64,000 nt of DNA. It comes from Streptomyces lucensis JCM 4490. Lineage in GTDB: Bacteria > Actinomycetota > Actinomycetes > Streptomycetales > Streptomycetaceae. Where the stretch lies: positions 620,001 to 684,000 of the forward strand of contig NZ_BMUE01000003.1 of NCBI RefSeq assembly GCF_014650035.1, in the 5' to 3' direction. Below are positions 55,325-63,940 of this stretch, in pieces. Every line of letters begins with the position of its first letter. Within the stretch, counting starts at the first letter, position 1. The position numbers and the translations under genes were made by a program. The notes beneath the pieces were generated by a model, which did no database searches, had not been told where the DNA came from, and was given only the letters and a program-made list of their open reading frames with translations.

Positions 55325-55951
55325 TCAGGCGTCGCCGTAGGCTTCACCACCGAGTTCCAGCCCGGCCGTGCCCGCCGTCACATCCGCGAGCCACGCGCGG
55401 AAGGCGGCCACGTCGGCGTCGGGGAGGCCGATCTCGATGGTGACCTCCTCGCCGTAGCGGACGTCCCGCACCTCGCGCCCGGTGGCCCGCAGGTCGTTCT
55501 GCACCTTGCCCGCGCGCTGGTGGTCCACGGTCAGCGTGGCCAGCCGGAAGCGGCGCCGGGTGATCGTCCCGAGCGCGTCCAGGGCCTCGCCGACGGCTCC
55601 GCCGTAGGCCCGGATGAGTCCGCCGGCGCCGAGCTTGACCCCGCCGTAGTAGCGGGTGACGACGGCGACGGCGTACCGCACGTCGCGGCGCAGCAGCATC
55701 TGCAGCATGGGGACCCCGGCGGTGCCGCCCGGTTCGCCGTCGTCGCTGGCCTTCTGCACGGAGGCGTCGGCGCCGATGACGTACGCCCAGCAGTTGTGGG
55801 TGGCGTCGGCGTGCTCCTTGCGGACGGAGGCGATGAAGTTTTGCGCCTCCCGCTCCGTGGCGGCCGGGGCGAGGGCGCACAGGAAGCGGGAGCGGTTGAT
55901 CTCGGTCTCGTGCACGCCCGGCCGGGCCACGGTGCGGTACTCGTCCTGCAT
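55325..55951 (-). CDS. YigZ/IMPACT (UPF0029) family protein
   Basis: A 208-residue two-domain protein. The N-terminal UPF0029 domain has EINRSRFLCALAPAATEREA, HADATHNCWAYVIGAD, DDGEPGGTAGVPML and TRYYGGVKLGAGGLIRAYGG, all family marks. A C-terminal DUF1949 domain follows. Family members bind nucleic acids or regulate translation in eukaryotes (IMPACT); the bacterial role is not settled. Separate transcription unit from sbcD. Confidence 0.92.
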   Translation of the reverse strand: MQDEYRTVARPGVHETEINRSRFLCALAPAATEREAQNFIASVRKEHADATHNCWAYVIGADASVQKASDDGEPGGTAGVPMLQMLLRRDVRYAVAVVTRYYGGVKLGAGGLIRAYGGAVGEALDALGTITRRRFRLATLTVDHQRAGKVQNDLRATGREVRDVRYGEEVTIEIGLPDADVAAFRAWLADVTAGTAGLELGGEAYGDA

Positions 55952-55991
55952 CCGGTCAGCCTATGCCGAGGGCGCCCGCCCGCCGCGCCGG

Positions 55992-56555
55992 CTACTTCCC
56001 GCGCCCGCCGCCGTGGCCCTTCTCCCCGCGCGGCACCAGGAAGGACGTGAGCAGCGCGGCGCCCGGGGCGAGGGCCGGCCAGCCGGTGCCGCGCCAGGTG
56101 AGCACGGCGATCGCGGCGGTCGGGAACTTCGTCCGCACCCGCTCCAGCGCGTCGTCCAGGCCGTCCCCGGCCAGTTCCAGGACCAGGTCCTCGAGGCCCG
56201 GGTTGTGCCCGACGAGCAGCAGCGTCTCCACCTCGCCGGGCACCTCCCGCACGACCTGGAGCAGGCCGGGAACGCCGGCCGCGTACAGCCGCCGGTCGTA
56301 ACGGACCGGGGGCGGGGTGCCCCACTGGGCGGAGGCCAGCTCCCAGGTACGGCGGGCCCGTACGGCGGTGGAGCACAGGGCGAGGTCGGGCAGGCCGCCG
56401 GCCTCGGCGAGGGCGCGCCCGGCGGCCGGGGCGTCACGCAGGCCGCGCGGCGCGAGCGGCCTGCGGTGGTCCTCGACGCCCTCCGGCCAGGCGGACTTGG
56501 CGTGCCGCAGCACGACCAGGCGGCGCAGCGGGCCGGCGCCCGCCCGCTCGATCAC
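55992..56555 (-). CDS. Histidine phosphatase family protein (SixA-like)
   Basis: A 187-residue member. VVLRHAKSAWPEG carries the RHxKS-type catalytic His, LCSTAVRARRTWELAS an Arg region, and LLLVGHNPGLEDLVLELAG the second His. SixA removes phosphate from His-containing phosphotransfer domains, but many streptomycete paralogs are of unknown substrate. The start is a GTG that overlaps the stop of the upstream gene as GTGA, so the two are coupled. The Gly/Arg-rich C-terminus is basic. Confidence 0.9.
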   Translation of the reverse strand: MIERAGAGPLRRLVVLRHAKSAWPEGVEDHRRPLAPRGLRDAPAAGRALAEAGGLPDLALCSTAVRARRTWELASAQWGTPPPVRYDRRLYAAGVPGLLQVVREVPGEVETLLLVGHNPGLEDLVLELAGDGLDDALERVRTKFPTAAIAVLTWRGTGWPALAPGAALLTSFLVPRGEKGHGGGRGK

Positions 56556-57406
56556 GCCGGGCTCCCGAGGGCGCTGCTCAGGTCGAGGGCCAGCAGCCGG
56601 TCGGCGTACACGAACGTCTCGAAGCGGGCTCCGTCGGGCAGGTGGCGGTCGCTCTCCACGTCCCGCAGCACCTCCAGCACGGCGGGCAGGTCGAGGTCGT
56701 CCTCCCAGGCGTCCCGCAGCCGCGCCCGCACCTCGCCGGGCACCGGGCGCGAGGGCTGCCGGGCCCAGCCGGCCGCGGCCCCCCGCCAGCGGGCGAGGCG
56801 CTGGGCGGCCCCGTCCAGCACGGCGCGGTCCAGGCGCACGGGCGCACCGCGCGGCACCGAGAGCAGTGCCAGCCGCAGGGCGGCTGGGTCGGCGAGCGGG
56901 GCGGCCGGCGGGGAGACGGGGTCGTCCGGCGGCGGCGCGAGGAACGCGCCGGACGGGGGCTCCGTCTCCTGGACGGAACCGGGGTCCGAGGAGGGCCCGG
57001 GCGCGTCACCGGACGGGGACGGACCGGACCGCGCCCGCGTCCACCGTGCCGGGGCCACGGCCATCACCGGCCCCTCGGCGGGGACGCGCCCGCCCTCCTG
57101 GGCCACGATGTGGATCGCCTGCGCCTCCCCGAGTCCGGACGCGAGGTCGCGGCCGTCCTCGAAGGGGCGGATCGACAGGGTCGCGGCGGCCGCACGCAGT
57201 TCGGCGTTCCGGTGCGGGGCGTCGAGAGTCGTCCAGACCGGGGTGCCGCCCAGTTCGAGGGCGCGGACGAGGAGGTCGGCGGTGAGCAGCACCCGCAGGG
57301 CCGTGAGGTCGAGGCCGTGGGCGTGGGCCTCGACACGGGTCAGGCCGCGGCGGGCGGGCGCGGCGGCGACGGGGTCACCGGTTCGGGCGTCGAGGATGCG
57401 CAGCAC
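56552..57406 (-). CDS. Cysteinyl-tRNA synthetase-like protein without catalytic motifs
   Basis: A 284-residue protein. Its start LRILDARTGDPVAAAP mirrors the N-terminus of CysS/MshC (LRLYDT-TG-v-p-p). The next strand-helix block VEAHAHGLDLTALRVLLTAD aligns in my reading with CysS VYVCGPTVYD..HIGNAR..V.FD, but the HIGH motif and zinc Cys are gone. No KMSKS motif is seen. A C-terminal helical part (about 215-275) resembles a DALR-like region, separated by a Pro/Ser/Asp-rich linker. It is probably a relic that lost aminoacylation and gained another role. Function unknown. It is coupled to the SixA-like gene. Confidence 0.65.
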   Translation of the reverse strand: MLRILDARTGDPVAAAPARRGLTRVEAHAHGLDLTALRVLLTADLLVRALELGGTPVWTTLDAPHRNAELRAAAATLSIRPFEDGRDLASGLGEAQAIHIVAQEGGRVPAEGPVMAVAPARWTRARSGPSPSGDAPGPSSDPGSVQETEPPSGAFLAPPPDDPVSPPAAPLADPAALRLALLSVPRGAPVRLDRAVLDGAAQRLARWRGAAAGWARQPSRPVPGEVRARLRDAWEDDLDLPAVLEVLRDVESDRHLPDGARFETFVYADRLLALDLSSALGSPA

Positions 57407-57557
57407 GGGGCGAGCGTAGGCGGGCGGGCGGCCGAAGGGGGGCACCTCACGCCGATTCCGGACACCGTGGCGGGGTACCGGGCGGGGAATCAGCGTTCCG
57501 GAGGCGCTGTTGCCCCAGCGGCACGACCCCACGACCCCGCAGCCCGAGGAGGCAGCC

Positions 57558-57965
57558 GTGTACGGCGACGAGGCGACGATCCGCAGGATTCTGACCGAGC
57601 TGGGCGACACCTGGGCCGTCGTCGGTCTGTCCGCCAACCGGAACCGGGCCGCGTACGGCGTGGCACAGGTGCTGCAGCGGTTCGGCAAGCGGATCGTGCC
57701 GGTGCACCCGAAGGCCGAGACGGTGCACGGCGAGCCGGGGTACGCCTGTCTGGCCGACATCCCCTTCGACGTGGACGTGGTGGACGTCTTCGTCAACAGC
57801 GAACTGGCGGGGGCGGTGGCCGACGAGGCCGTGGCGAAGGGCGCGCGGGCCGTGTGGTTCCAGCTCGGCGTCGTCGACGAGGCCGCCCTGGCGCGGACCC
57901 GGGCGGCGGGTCTGGAGATGGTCATGGACCGGTGCCCGGCGATCGAAATTCCCCGTGTGCGGTGA
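57558..57965 (+). CDS. CoA-binding domain protein (YccU-like)
   Basis: A 135-residue CoA-binding Rossmann protein. WAVVGLSANRNRAAYGVAQV, IVPVHPKAETVHGEPGYACL, DVVDVFVNSELAGAVADEAV and ARAVWFQLGVVDEAALAR are the family blocks. These stand-alone versions of the succinyl-CoA ligase alpha N-domain probably bind CoA or a nucleotide; the role is unknown. The GTG at 57558 has GAGGAGG at 5 bases and is preferred over the in-frame start 48 bases upstream. Confidence 0.88.
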   Translation: MYGDEATIRRILTELGDTWAVVGLSANRNRAAYGVAQVLQRFGKRIVPVHPKAETVHGEPGYACLADIPFDVDVVDVFVNSELAGAVADEAVAKGARAVWFQLGVVDEAALARTRAAGLEMVMDRCPAIEIPRVR

Positions 57966-58100
57966 CCTGTCTCACCTTCTTCTCACAATTCTCCGCTGAA
58001 TATTGACATTCTGACTCGATGCCTGACCTGCACGAAGCCTTACTCGTGAGTTGCCTTCAAGCCCGGCAAGATCCTGGGTCAAGTTTTGTAAAACAGCCTT

Positions 58101-58128
58101 TTGCTGACGCGGAAACCCTTCCTAGCCT
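58101..58128 (+). promoter_or_regulatory. Candidate promoter of the APC permease
   Basis: TTGCTG at 58101-58106 and TAGCCT at 58123-58128 are 16 bases apart. Transcription would start near 58135, giving a leader of about 45 bases. The region upstream (57966-58100) is AT-richer than average, without a gene. Confidence 0.4.
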
Positions 58129-58180
58129 GTGGCGTCCTTGCTCGTTAATTGCGCGTTCATGAAGTGAGAGGCCACTTGAC

Positions 58181-59815
58181 ATGGCGAAAGTCGACGCCTT
58201 GCCACAGGCCACGACGGAGTCCGGCGGTCTGCGCCGGGACGTCGGGCTGATCGGCCTGATGTGGGCCTCCGTAGGCTCGATCATCGGTTCCGGCTGGCTG
58301 TACGGCGCCGAGAAGGCGGTCGTCGTGGCCGGCCCCGCGGCGATCATCTCGTGGGTGATCGGCGCGATAGCGATCGTGCTGCTGGCGCTGGTGCACGCCG
58401 AACTCGGCGGCATGTTCCCGGTGGCCGGCGGCACGGCGCGCTACCCGCACTACGCCTTCGGTGGCCTGGCCGGCATGTCCTTCGGCTGGTTCGCCTGGCT
58501 GCAGGCGGCCACCGTGGCCCCGATCGAGGTCGAGGCCATGATCGGTTACGCCGGTCACTGGAAGTGGGCCCAGGGCCTGCAGCACGCCGACGGCACCCTG
58601 ACCGCCGGCGGTTTCGTCACCGCCGTCGCCCTGATGGCCGTCTTCGTGGGCGTCAACTTCTTCGGCGTCCGGGCCCTGGCGCACACCAACAGCGCCGCGA
58701 CCTGGTGGAAGATCGCCGTCCCGCTCGGAGCGATCTTCGTCATCGCCGCGGGCAACTTCCACGCGGGCAACTTCACCTCCGAGGGCTTCGCGCCGTTCGG
58801 CGCCAAGGGCATCCTGGGCGCCATCAGCTCCAGCGGCATCATCTTCGCGCTGCTCGGCTTCGAGCAGGCGATCCAGCTGGCGGGCGAGAGCCGCAACCCC
58901 AAGCGCGACCTGCCGCGGGCGACCCTCGGCTCGGTGGCGATCGGCGCCGTGATCTACATCCTGCTGCAGGTCGTGTTCATCGGCGCGCTGCCGCACACCT
59001 CCTTCGCGCACGGCTGGGCCAAGCTGGACTTCCCCGGCATCAGCGGTCCGTGGGCGGGCCTGGCGACCCTGGTGGGCCTCGGCTGGCTGGGCTGGGTGCT
59101 GTACGTCGACGCGATCATCTCCCCCGGTGGCACCGGCCTGATCTACACCACCGCCACCTCCCGCGTCTCCTACGGCCTGGCCAAGAACGGCTACGCGCCC
59201 AAGGCGTTCGCCAGGACGGACAAGCGCGGCGTGCCGTGGTTCGGCCTCCTGATGTCGTTCGTCACCGGCGTGGTCTGCTTCCTGCCGTTCCCGAGCTGGC
59301 AGGAGCTGGTCGGCTTCATCACCTCGGCGAGCGTGCTGATGTACGCGGGCGCGCCGCTGGCCTACGGCGTCTTCGCCGACCGCCTGCCGCACCTCGAGCG
59401 CCCCTACCGGCTGCCCGCCGGCAAGATCATCTCCCCGCTGTCCTTCGTGGTCGCCAACCTCATCATCTACTGGGCCGGCTGGGACACCCTGTGGCGGCTG
59501 GGCTTCGCGATCCTGCTGGGCTACATACTGCTGGGCTCCTACGCCTGGTACGCCACCAGCAAGCGGCTGCCCGACGCGCCCCGGCTGGACTTCCGGGCCG
59601 CGCAGTGGCTGCCCGGTTACCTGATCGGCCTCGGCGTGATCTCCTGGCTGGGCGGCTTCGGCGGCCGGGGCGTCATCCCGCTGTGGTGGGACATCCTGGT
59701 CGTCACGGCCTTCTCCCTGGTCATCTACTACTGGGCCAAGGCCGTCGCCTCGCACCCCGAGGCCATCGAGCGCAGCATCGACGAGGTCGTGGTCACGGAC
59801 GCGCCTGCGCACTGA
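58181..59815 (+). CDS. APC-family amino acid permease
   Basis: A 544-residue secondary transporter with about 12 membrane helices. The first helix VGLIGLMWASVGSIIGSGWL holds the family's GSIIGSGW unwound-helix motif for substrate. GFEQAIQLAGESRNPKRDLP is the conserved E-X-P-X-R-loop type segment between TM6 and TM7. A hydrophilic C-terminal tail is about 30 residues. It imports an amino acid or aromatic acid in exchange with or driven by protons. The following gene encodes a hydroxybenzoate monooxygenase, but a hairpin and a separate promoter intervene, so a joint role is not established. Confidence 0.92.
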   Translation: MAKVDALPQATTESGGLRRDVGLIGLMWASVGSIIGSGWLYGAEKAVVVAGPAAIISWVIGAIAIVLLALVHAELGGMFPVAGGTARYPHYAFGGLAGMSFGWFAWLQAATVAPIEVEAMIGYAGHWKWAQGLQHADGTLTAGGFVTAVALMAVFVGVNFFGVRALAHTNSAATWWKIAVPLGAIFVIAAGNFHAGNFTSEGFAPFGAKGILGAISSSGIIFALLGFEQAIQLAGESRNPKRDLPRATLGSVAIGAVIYILLQVVFIGALPHTSFAHGWAKLDFPGISGPWAGLATLVGLGWLGWVLYVDAIISPGGTGLIYTTATSRVSYGLAKNGYAPKAFARTDKRGVPWFGLLMSFVTGVVCFLPFPSWQELVGFITSASVLMYAGAPLAYGVFADRLPHLERPYRLPAGKIISPLSFVVANLIIYWAGWDTLWRLGFAILLGYILLGSYAWYATSKRLPDAPRLDFRAAQWLPGYLIGLGVISWLGGFGGRGVIPLWWDILVVTAFSLVIYYWAKAVASHPEAIERSIDEVVVTDAPAH

Positions 59816-59835
59816 CCCGCTCCCGCGTCACCCGC

Positions 59836-59874
59836 GGTGTCCCGTCGGCTCTGCTGACGGGACACCGTCATAAT
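59836..59874 (+). promoter_or_regulatory. Inverted repeat and -10 element ahead of pobA
   Basis: GGTGTCCCGTC (59836-59846) and GACGGGACACC (59856-59866) form a perfect 11-bp stem with a 9-base loop. Three bases further, CATAAT (59869-59874) is a good -10 box ending 6 bases before the GTG of pobA. The stem terminates the permease transcript, or, since it covers the -35 region, acts as an operator, or does both. Confidence 0.55.
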
Positions 59875-59880
59875 GCGTGC

Positions 59881-61101
59881 GTGACGTCTCCCTCCCCCCA
59901 CTCGGACTCCCCCGCCCCGTCCCGGTTTCCGGTCGTCGTCGTGGGCGCGGGGCCGGCCGGCCTGACCGTCGGCAACATCCTGCGGGCCGCCGGTGTCGGC
60001 TGTCTGGTCCTGGAGACCGAGAGCAGACGGTTCGTCGAACAGCGGCCGCGGGCGGGGTTCATCGAGGAACGGGTCGTACGCGGACTCGAACAGCGGGGTC
60101 TGGCCGGCGGCCTGCTGGAGCGCGCGGAGCGGCACTCCGTGTGCGAGTTCCGCTTCGACGGCCACGGACACCCCTTCGACTACACGGAACTGACGGCCGG
60201 TCACCACTGGGTGTACCCGCAACCGCTGCTCGTGAGCGACCTCGTGCGCGAGTACGCCGACGTGCGCGGCGGCGAGATCCGCTTCGGCGTGCGGGACGTA
60301 CGCCTGCACGACCTGGACTCGGACCGGCCCGCCGTCTCCTACACCGACCCGGACAGCGGTGAACGGCTGCTGGTGCGCTGCGACTTCGTCGCCGGGTGCG
60401 ACGGGGCACGCGGGGCGAGCCGGGCCGCGCTGCCCGATCGGGCGCGCACGTCCCGGTACGACCTCGGCGTCGCCTGGCTGGCGCTGCTCGCCGAGGCGCC
60501 GCCGTCCTCGGACCGGGTGCTGTTCGGAATGCACCCGAGCGGCTTCGCCGGGCACATGCCCCGTACCCCCGAGGTCACCCGCTACTACCTCCAGTGCCCT
60601 CCCGGCGACCACCCGGACGACTGGCCGCACGAGCGCGTGTGGAGCGAGCTCCAGCAGCGTCTGCGGGCGGCGGACCGCCCGCCGCTGACGGAGGGGCGGC
60701 TGCTGGAGAAGCGGGTGCTGGACATGCACAACTACGTCGTCGAGCCGATGGTGTTCGGCCGCCTCTTCCTGGCCGGCGACGCCGCCCACCTCGTCGCCCC
60801 GATCGCGGCGAAGGGGATGAACCTGGCGCTGCACGACGCGTTCCTGCTCGGCGACGGCCTCGCCGCGCGGCTGACCGGGGGCGACCCGGCCGGCCTCGAC
60901 GGCTACTCGCGGACCTGCCTGCGCCGCGTGTGGGAGTACCAGGAGTTCTCGCAGTGGCTCTCCGGCATCTACCACGGCGTCTCCAGCGGCGACCCCTACC
61001 GGGCCGGAACCACGCTGGCCCGGTTGCGCCGGCTGTTCACCTCCCCCCTCGCGGCGGCGGCCTTCGCCGAGCAGTACCTGGGGACGGCGGCGGCGTACTG
61101 A
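59881..61101 (+). CDS. pobA: 4-hydroxybenzoate 3-monooxygenase
   Basis: A 406-residue FAD-dependent aromatic hydroxylase that converts 4-hydroxybenzoate to protocatechuate with NAD(P)H and O2. The FAD motif VVGAGPAGLTVGNILR is at about residues 20-35, RAGFIEERVVRGL fits the PobA substrate region, CDFVAGCDGARGASR is the DG motif, and the GD motif reads LFLAGDAAHLVAPIAAKGMN. RYYLQCPPGDHPDDW and CLRRVWEYQEFSQWLSGIYH are also PobA-like. The GTG start has a -10 box 6 bases away and no ribosome binding site, so translation is probably leaderless. No pca genes are next to it. Confidence 0.93.
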   Translation: MTSPSPHSDSPAPSRFPVVVVGAGPAGLTVGNILRAAGVGCLVLETESRRFVEQRPRAGFIEERVVRGLEQRGLAGGLLERAERHSVCEFRFDGHGHPFDYTELTAGHHWVYPQPLLVSDLVREYADVRGGEIRFGVRDVRLHDLDSDRPAVSYTDPDSGERLLVRCDFVAGCDGARGASRAALPDRARTSRYDLGVAWLALLAEAPPSSDRVLFGMHPSGFAGHMPRTPEVTRYYLQCPPGDHPDDWPHERVWSELQQRLRAADRPPLTEGRLLEKRVLDMHNYVVEPMVFGRLFLAGDAAHLVAPIAAKGMNLALHDAFLLGDGLAARLTGGDPAGLDGYSRTCLRRVWEYQEFSQWLSGIYHGVSSGDPYRAGTTLARLRRLFTSPLAAAAFAEQYLGTAAAY

Positions 61102-61147
61102 GGCCGGCGCCGGGACCGTGCTCCGCCGGACGGGACGACCGGCCCGG

Positions 61148-61705
61148 TCAGACGGAGCCGAGGCCTTCCAGCACCAGCGCACCCGGCAGTTCCGCGAGGG
61201 CCTTGCCGGGCACCAGGAGCTTGCCGCGGCGGCGGCCGCTGCCGATCAGGACGTAGGGCAGGTCGACGACGGCCGAGTCGACCAGCACCGGCCAGCCCGT
61301 GGGCAGTCCGATCGGGGTGATGCCGCCGTACTCCATGCCGGTCTCGCCGGTCGCCGTCTCCATCGAGGCGAACGATGCCTTGCGGGCGCCGAGTTGGCGG
61401 CGCACGACGCCGTTGACGTCAACCCTGGTGGTGGAGAGGACCACGCATGCGGCGAGGGTGGTCACGCCGCCCCGCTTGCCCGCGACCACCACGCAGTTCG
61501 CCGACCGCTCCAGCAGGTCACGGCCGTAGTGCTCGACGAAGACGGCGGTGTCGGCCCAGCGCGGGTCGGTGTCGACGTAGAGGAGCCGGTCGGCGGGGAC
61601 ACCGCCCTGCCAGTCGCGTACGGCGTCGGCGACCGGGGCGGTCAGCTCGTCCAGGCAGTCCGGGGCGGGGGTGGCGGTGTCGAAGTCTCCGATGGGTGCG
61701 CGCAT
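61148..61705 (-). CDS. YbaK/EbsC-family aminoacyl-tRNA deacylase
   Basis: A 185-residue protein of the prolyl-tRNA-editing (INS) superfamily. SANCVVVAGKRGGVTTLAAC, RRQLGARKASFASMETATGE and GMEYGGITPIGLP are its marks (the catalytic Lys is in the ARKAS block). Such enzymes hydrolyse mischarged Cys- or Ala-tRNAPro. The ATG at 61705 lies 43 bases downstream of the XRE-cupin gene on the same strand and may be cotranscribed with it. Confidence 0.9.
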   Translation of the reverse strand: MRAPIGDFDTATPAPDCLDELTAPVADAVRDWQGGVPADRLLYVDTDPRWADTAVFVEHYGRDLLERSANCVVVAGKRGGVTTLAACVVLSTTRVDVNGVVRRQLGARKASFASMETATGETGMEYGGITPIGLPTGWPVLVDSAVVDLPYVLIGSGRRRGKLLVPGKALAELPGALVLEGLGSV

Positions 61706-61748
61706 GGGCGCACGCTAACAAGCCGGGCCCGGCCGCCGTACCGGTGTC

Positions 61749-62321
61749 TCAGAGCACGGGCGGCACGGAGACGGCCATCACCATCTCCATCGGGACCTGA
61801 CCGCGATTGCCGTAGACATGCGGGAGGTTGGCCTCGAAGGAGGCGCTAGCGCCGGCCGGAACGCGATGGTCCTCGCCCTCCACGGTGAGCGTCAGTTCAC
61901 CCGCGGTGACGTGGACCAGTTCGACGGTTCCGCTCGGGTGCGGCTCGGAGGGACTGCTCTCTCCCGGCATCAGCCGCCAGTCCCACATCTCCAGCGGGCC
62001 GGGGGCCTCCGTGCCCGCCAGCAGCCGGTTGTAGCTGCCGGCCTCGGTGTGCCACAGCCGTACGGCCCGGTCGGCCGGAACGACGCGGACCTTGGGGCCC
62101 CGCTCGTAGTCGAGGAGCGTGGTGACGCTGACGCCGAGCGCGTCACCGATCTTGACGACCGTCCCGATGCTCGGGTTGGTGCGTGCCTGCTCGATCTGGA
62201 TCAGCATCCCGCGGCTGACGCCGGCCCGGGCGGCGAGCACGTCGAGGGTGAAGCCGCGCACCGAGCGCCAGTGCCTCACGTTACGCGCCAGGGACTGGGT
62301 CAGGAGTTCCAGGTCCGACAC
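61749..62321 (-). CDS. XRE-family regulator with cupin domain
   Basis: A 190-residue regulator. The HTH_3 domain (about 8-65: NVRHWRSVRGFTLDVLAARA, GVSRGMLIQIEQARTNPSIG) is followed by a cupin_2 barrel (about 105-185; HPSGTVELVHVTAGELTLTV, VPAGASASFEANLPHVYGNR). Such proteins repress genes for amine, amino acid or aromatic use and sense a small molecule in the cupin. The GTG at 62321 begins the conserved N-terminus. It probably controls itself and the YbaK gene after it, or another neighbour. Confidence 0.92.
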   Translation of the reverse strand: MSDLELLTQSLARNVRHWRSVRGFTLDVLAARAGVSRGMLIQIEQARTNPSIGTVVKIGDALGVSVTTLLDYERGPKVRVVPADRAVRLWHTEAGSYNRLLAGTEAPGPLEMWDWRLMPGESSPSEPHPSGTVELVHVTAGELTLTVEGEDHRVPAGASASFEANLPHVYGNRGQVPMEMVMAVSVPPVL

Positions 62322-62486
62322 ATTCCGTCCATATCCGAGATCGCCACAGCCGTGCTCGTCAGTCGTCGCGCACCCCGGGGTCCCGTCCGCCGAACCGCGG
62401 TGAGGCGCACCCGATCGTGCAACGAACTGTACTGCGCGGCCGACCGTGGCAGCACTTCCCGTCCCGGCACCGGGCAGCGGACTCCC

Positions 62487-63257
62487 TCAGCTCCCGGGCT
62501 CGGGCTCCAGTTCGGCGAGGCGCGCCACCCCGTCCTCGTCCAGTTCCGCCAGTGCCCGCAGCTGCTCGGAGGTCGTCCCCGCCGGGATCGGCACCGGGGC
62601 GGGGGTCCTGAGCGGCGGCTGCCAGCCCTCGTCCGCCGTCCAGCGCCGGACGACCCGGGCCGGCGCCCCTGCCACCACCGCATGGTCGGGAACCGTGCCG
62701 CGGACCACCGCACCGGCCGCCACGACCACGTTCCGGCCGATCCGCGCGCCCGGCAGGATCACCGCGCCGGTGCCGATCCAGCAGCCCGGCCCGATCTCGA
62801 CCGGCTCCATCCGCGGCCACTGCCTGCCGATGGGCTGGTGGGGATCGTCGTAGGAGTGGTTGGTGGAGGTCACGTAGACGTAGGGGCCGAAGTAGCAGTC
62901 GCGGCCGATGGTGACCGTCGTGTCCGCGATGACGTGGCTGCCCCGGCCGAGGACCACACCGTCGCCGATGCGCAGGATCGGGTCCGGGCCGAGATCCAGG
63001 TCCGGCATCAGGCCGGCGGTCAGGGTGACCTGCTCGGCGATGATGCAGTGGGAACCGAGGTGGATCCAGGGTTCGCCGAAGACCGTGCCGAGCGGGAAGG
63101 CCAGCCGGGTGGCCTCGCCGATCGAGCCGAACCGGAGGCGGCCGGGGTTCTCGGCGGTCACCGACCCCGCGCGCTGCACCCACGACCAGCCCGTGTGCAC
63201 GGCGCGCTGCGCCAGTCGGCGTCGCCAGGATGAGAACGTGTTCTTGCGCTTCGGCAC
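62487..63257 (-). CDS. Hexapeptide-repeat acyltransferase (LbH family)
   Basis: A 256-residue left-handed beta-helix acyltransferase. Hexapeptide repeats run from about residue 60 to 200 (LTAGLMPDLDLGP, IGDGVVLGRGSHVIADTTVT, IGPGCWIGTGAVILPGARIG, VVVAAGAVVRGTVPDHAVVA). STNHSYDDPHQPIG is an extended loop typical of WbbJ/maa-like sugar acetyltransferases with catalytic His. The basic N-terminus (MPKRKNTFSSWRRRLAQRA) has no membrane helix. The acceptor is unknown. The start is a GTG. Confidence 0.88.
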   Translation of the reverse strand: MPKRKNTFSSWRRRLAQRAVHTGWSWVQRAGSVTAENPGRLRFGSIGEATRLAFPLGTVFGEPWIHLGSHCIIAEQVTLTAGLMPDLDLGPDPILRIGDGVVLGRGSHVIADTTVTIGRDCYFGPYVYVTSTNHSYDDPHQPIGRQWPRMEPVEIGPGCWIGTGAVILPGARIGRNVVVAAGAVVRGTVPDHAVVAGAPARVVRRWTADEGWQPPLRTPAPVPIPAGTTSEQLRALAELDEDGVARLAELEPEPGS

Positions 63258-63368
63258 GAGGTGACACGTTACTCATCGGTCGCCCCGGGCGAGAGGGAGG
63301 GCTGCTGTGATCTGTGCCCCACCCGGTGTCGTACCGTGCGGGGACACCACGGACCGGAGGAGACGGTG

Positions 63369-63896
63369 ATGACGCAGAAGGCGCTGATCGTGGGCATCGG
63401 CGGCAGGGAACCCCAGGTCGACCCGGAGGCGTTCGTGGCGCCCACGGCCACCGTGATCGGCGACGTGACGCTGCACGCCGGGGCGAGCGTCTGGTACGGG
63501 GCCGTCGTGCGCGGTGACGTCGAGCGGATCACCGTGGGCGCGAACGCGAACGTCCAGGACAACGTGACGCTGCATGCCGATCCCGGCTTCCCGGTCAACG
63601 TCGGGGAGCGCGTCTCCATCGGGCACAACGCGGTGGTGCACGGCGCGGCCGTCGAGGACGACTGCCTGATCGGGATGGGGGCGACCGTCCTCAACGGGGC
63701 GGTGATCGGCGCCGGATCCCTCGTCGCGGCTCAGGCGCTGGTGCCGCAGGGGATGGTGGTGCCGCCCGGTTCGCTGGTGGCCGGGGTGCCGGCGAAGGTG
63801 AAGAGGACGCTGTCCGAGGAGGAGCGGCAGGGGGTGACCCTCAACGGCACGATGTACGCGGACCTGGCGAAGGCTCACCGCGAGGTCCACGGGTAG
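63369..63896 (+). CDS. Gamma-carbonic anhydrase-like hexapeptide protein
   Basis: A 175-residue gamma-CA/PaaY-type beta-helix protein. ANVQDNVTLHADPGFPVNVG and VSIGHNAVVHGAAVEDDCLI contain the three His that bind zinc in the family. The repeats VIGDVTLHAGASVWYGAVVR and LIGMGATVLNGAVIGAGSLV complete the helix, and a C-terminal alpha helix ends the chain. Carbonic anhydrase activity is common but not universal here. The ATG has GGAGGAG at 8 bases. It is divergent from the acyltransferase. Confidence 0.92.
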   Translation: MTQKALIVGIGGREPQVDPEAFVAPTATVIGDVTLHAGASVWYGAVVRGDVERITVGANANVQDNVTLHADPGFPVNVGERVSIGHNAVVHGAAVEDDCLIGMGATVLNGAVIGAGSLVAAQALVPQGMVVPPGSLVAGVPAKVKRTLSEEERQGVTLNGTMYADLAKAHREVHG

Positions 63897-63940
63897 GAGC
63901 GGACCGTGCTCCGCGGCGGGAGCGGGCGGGTGGGCGGGTC

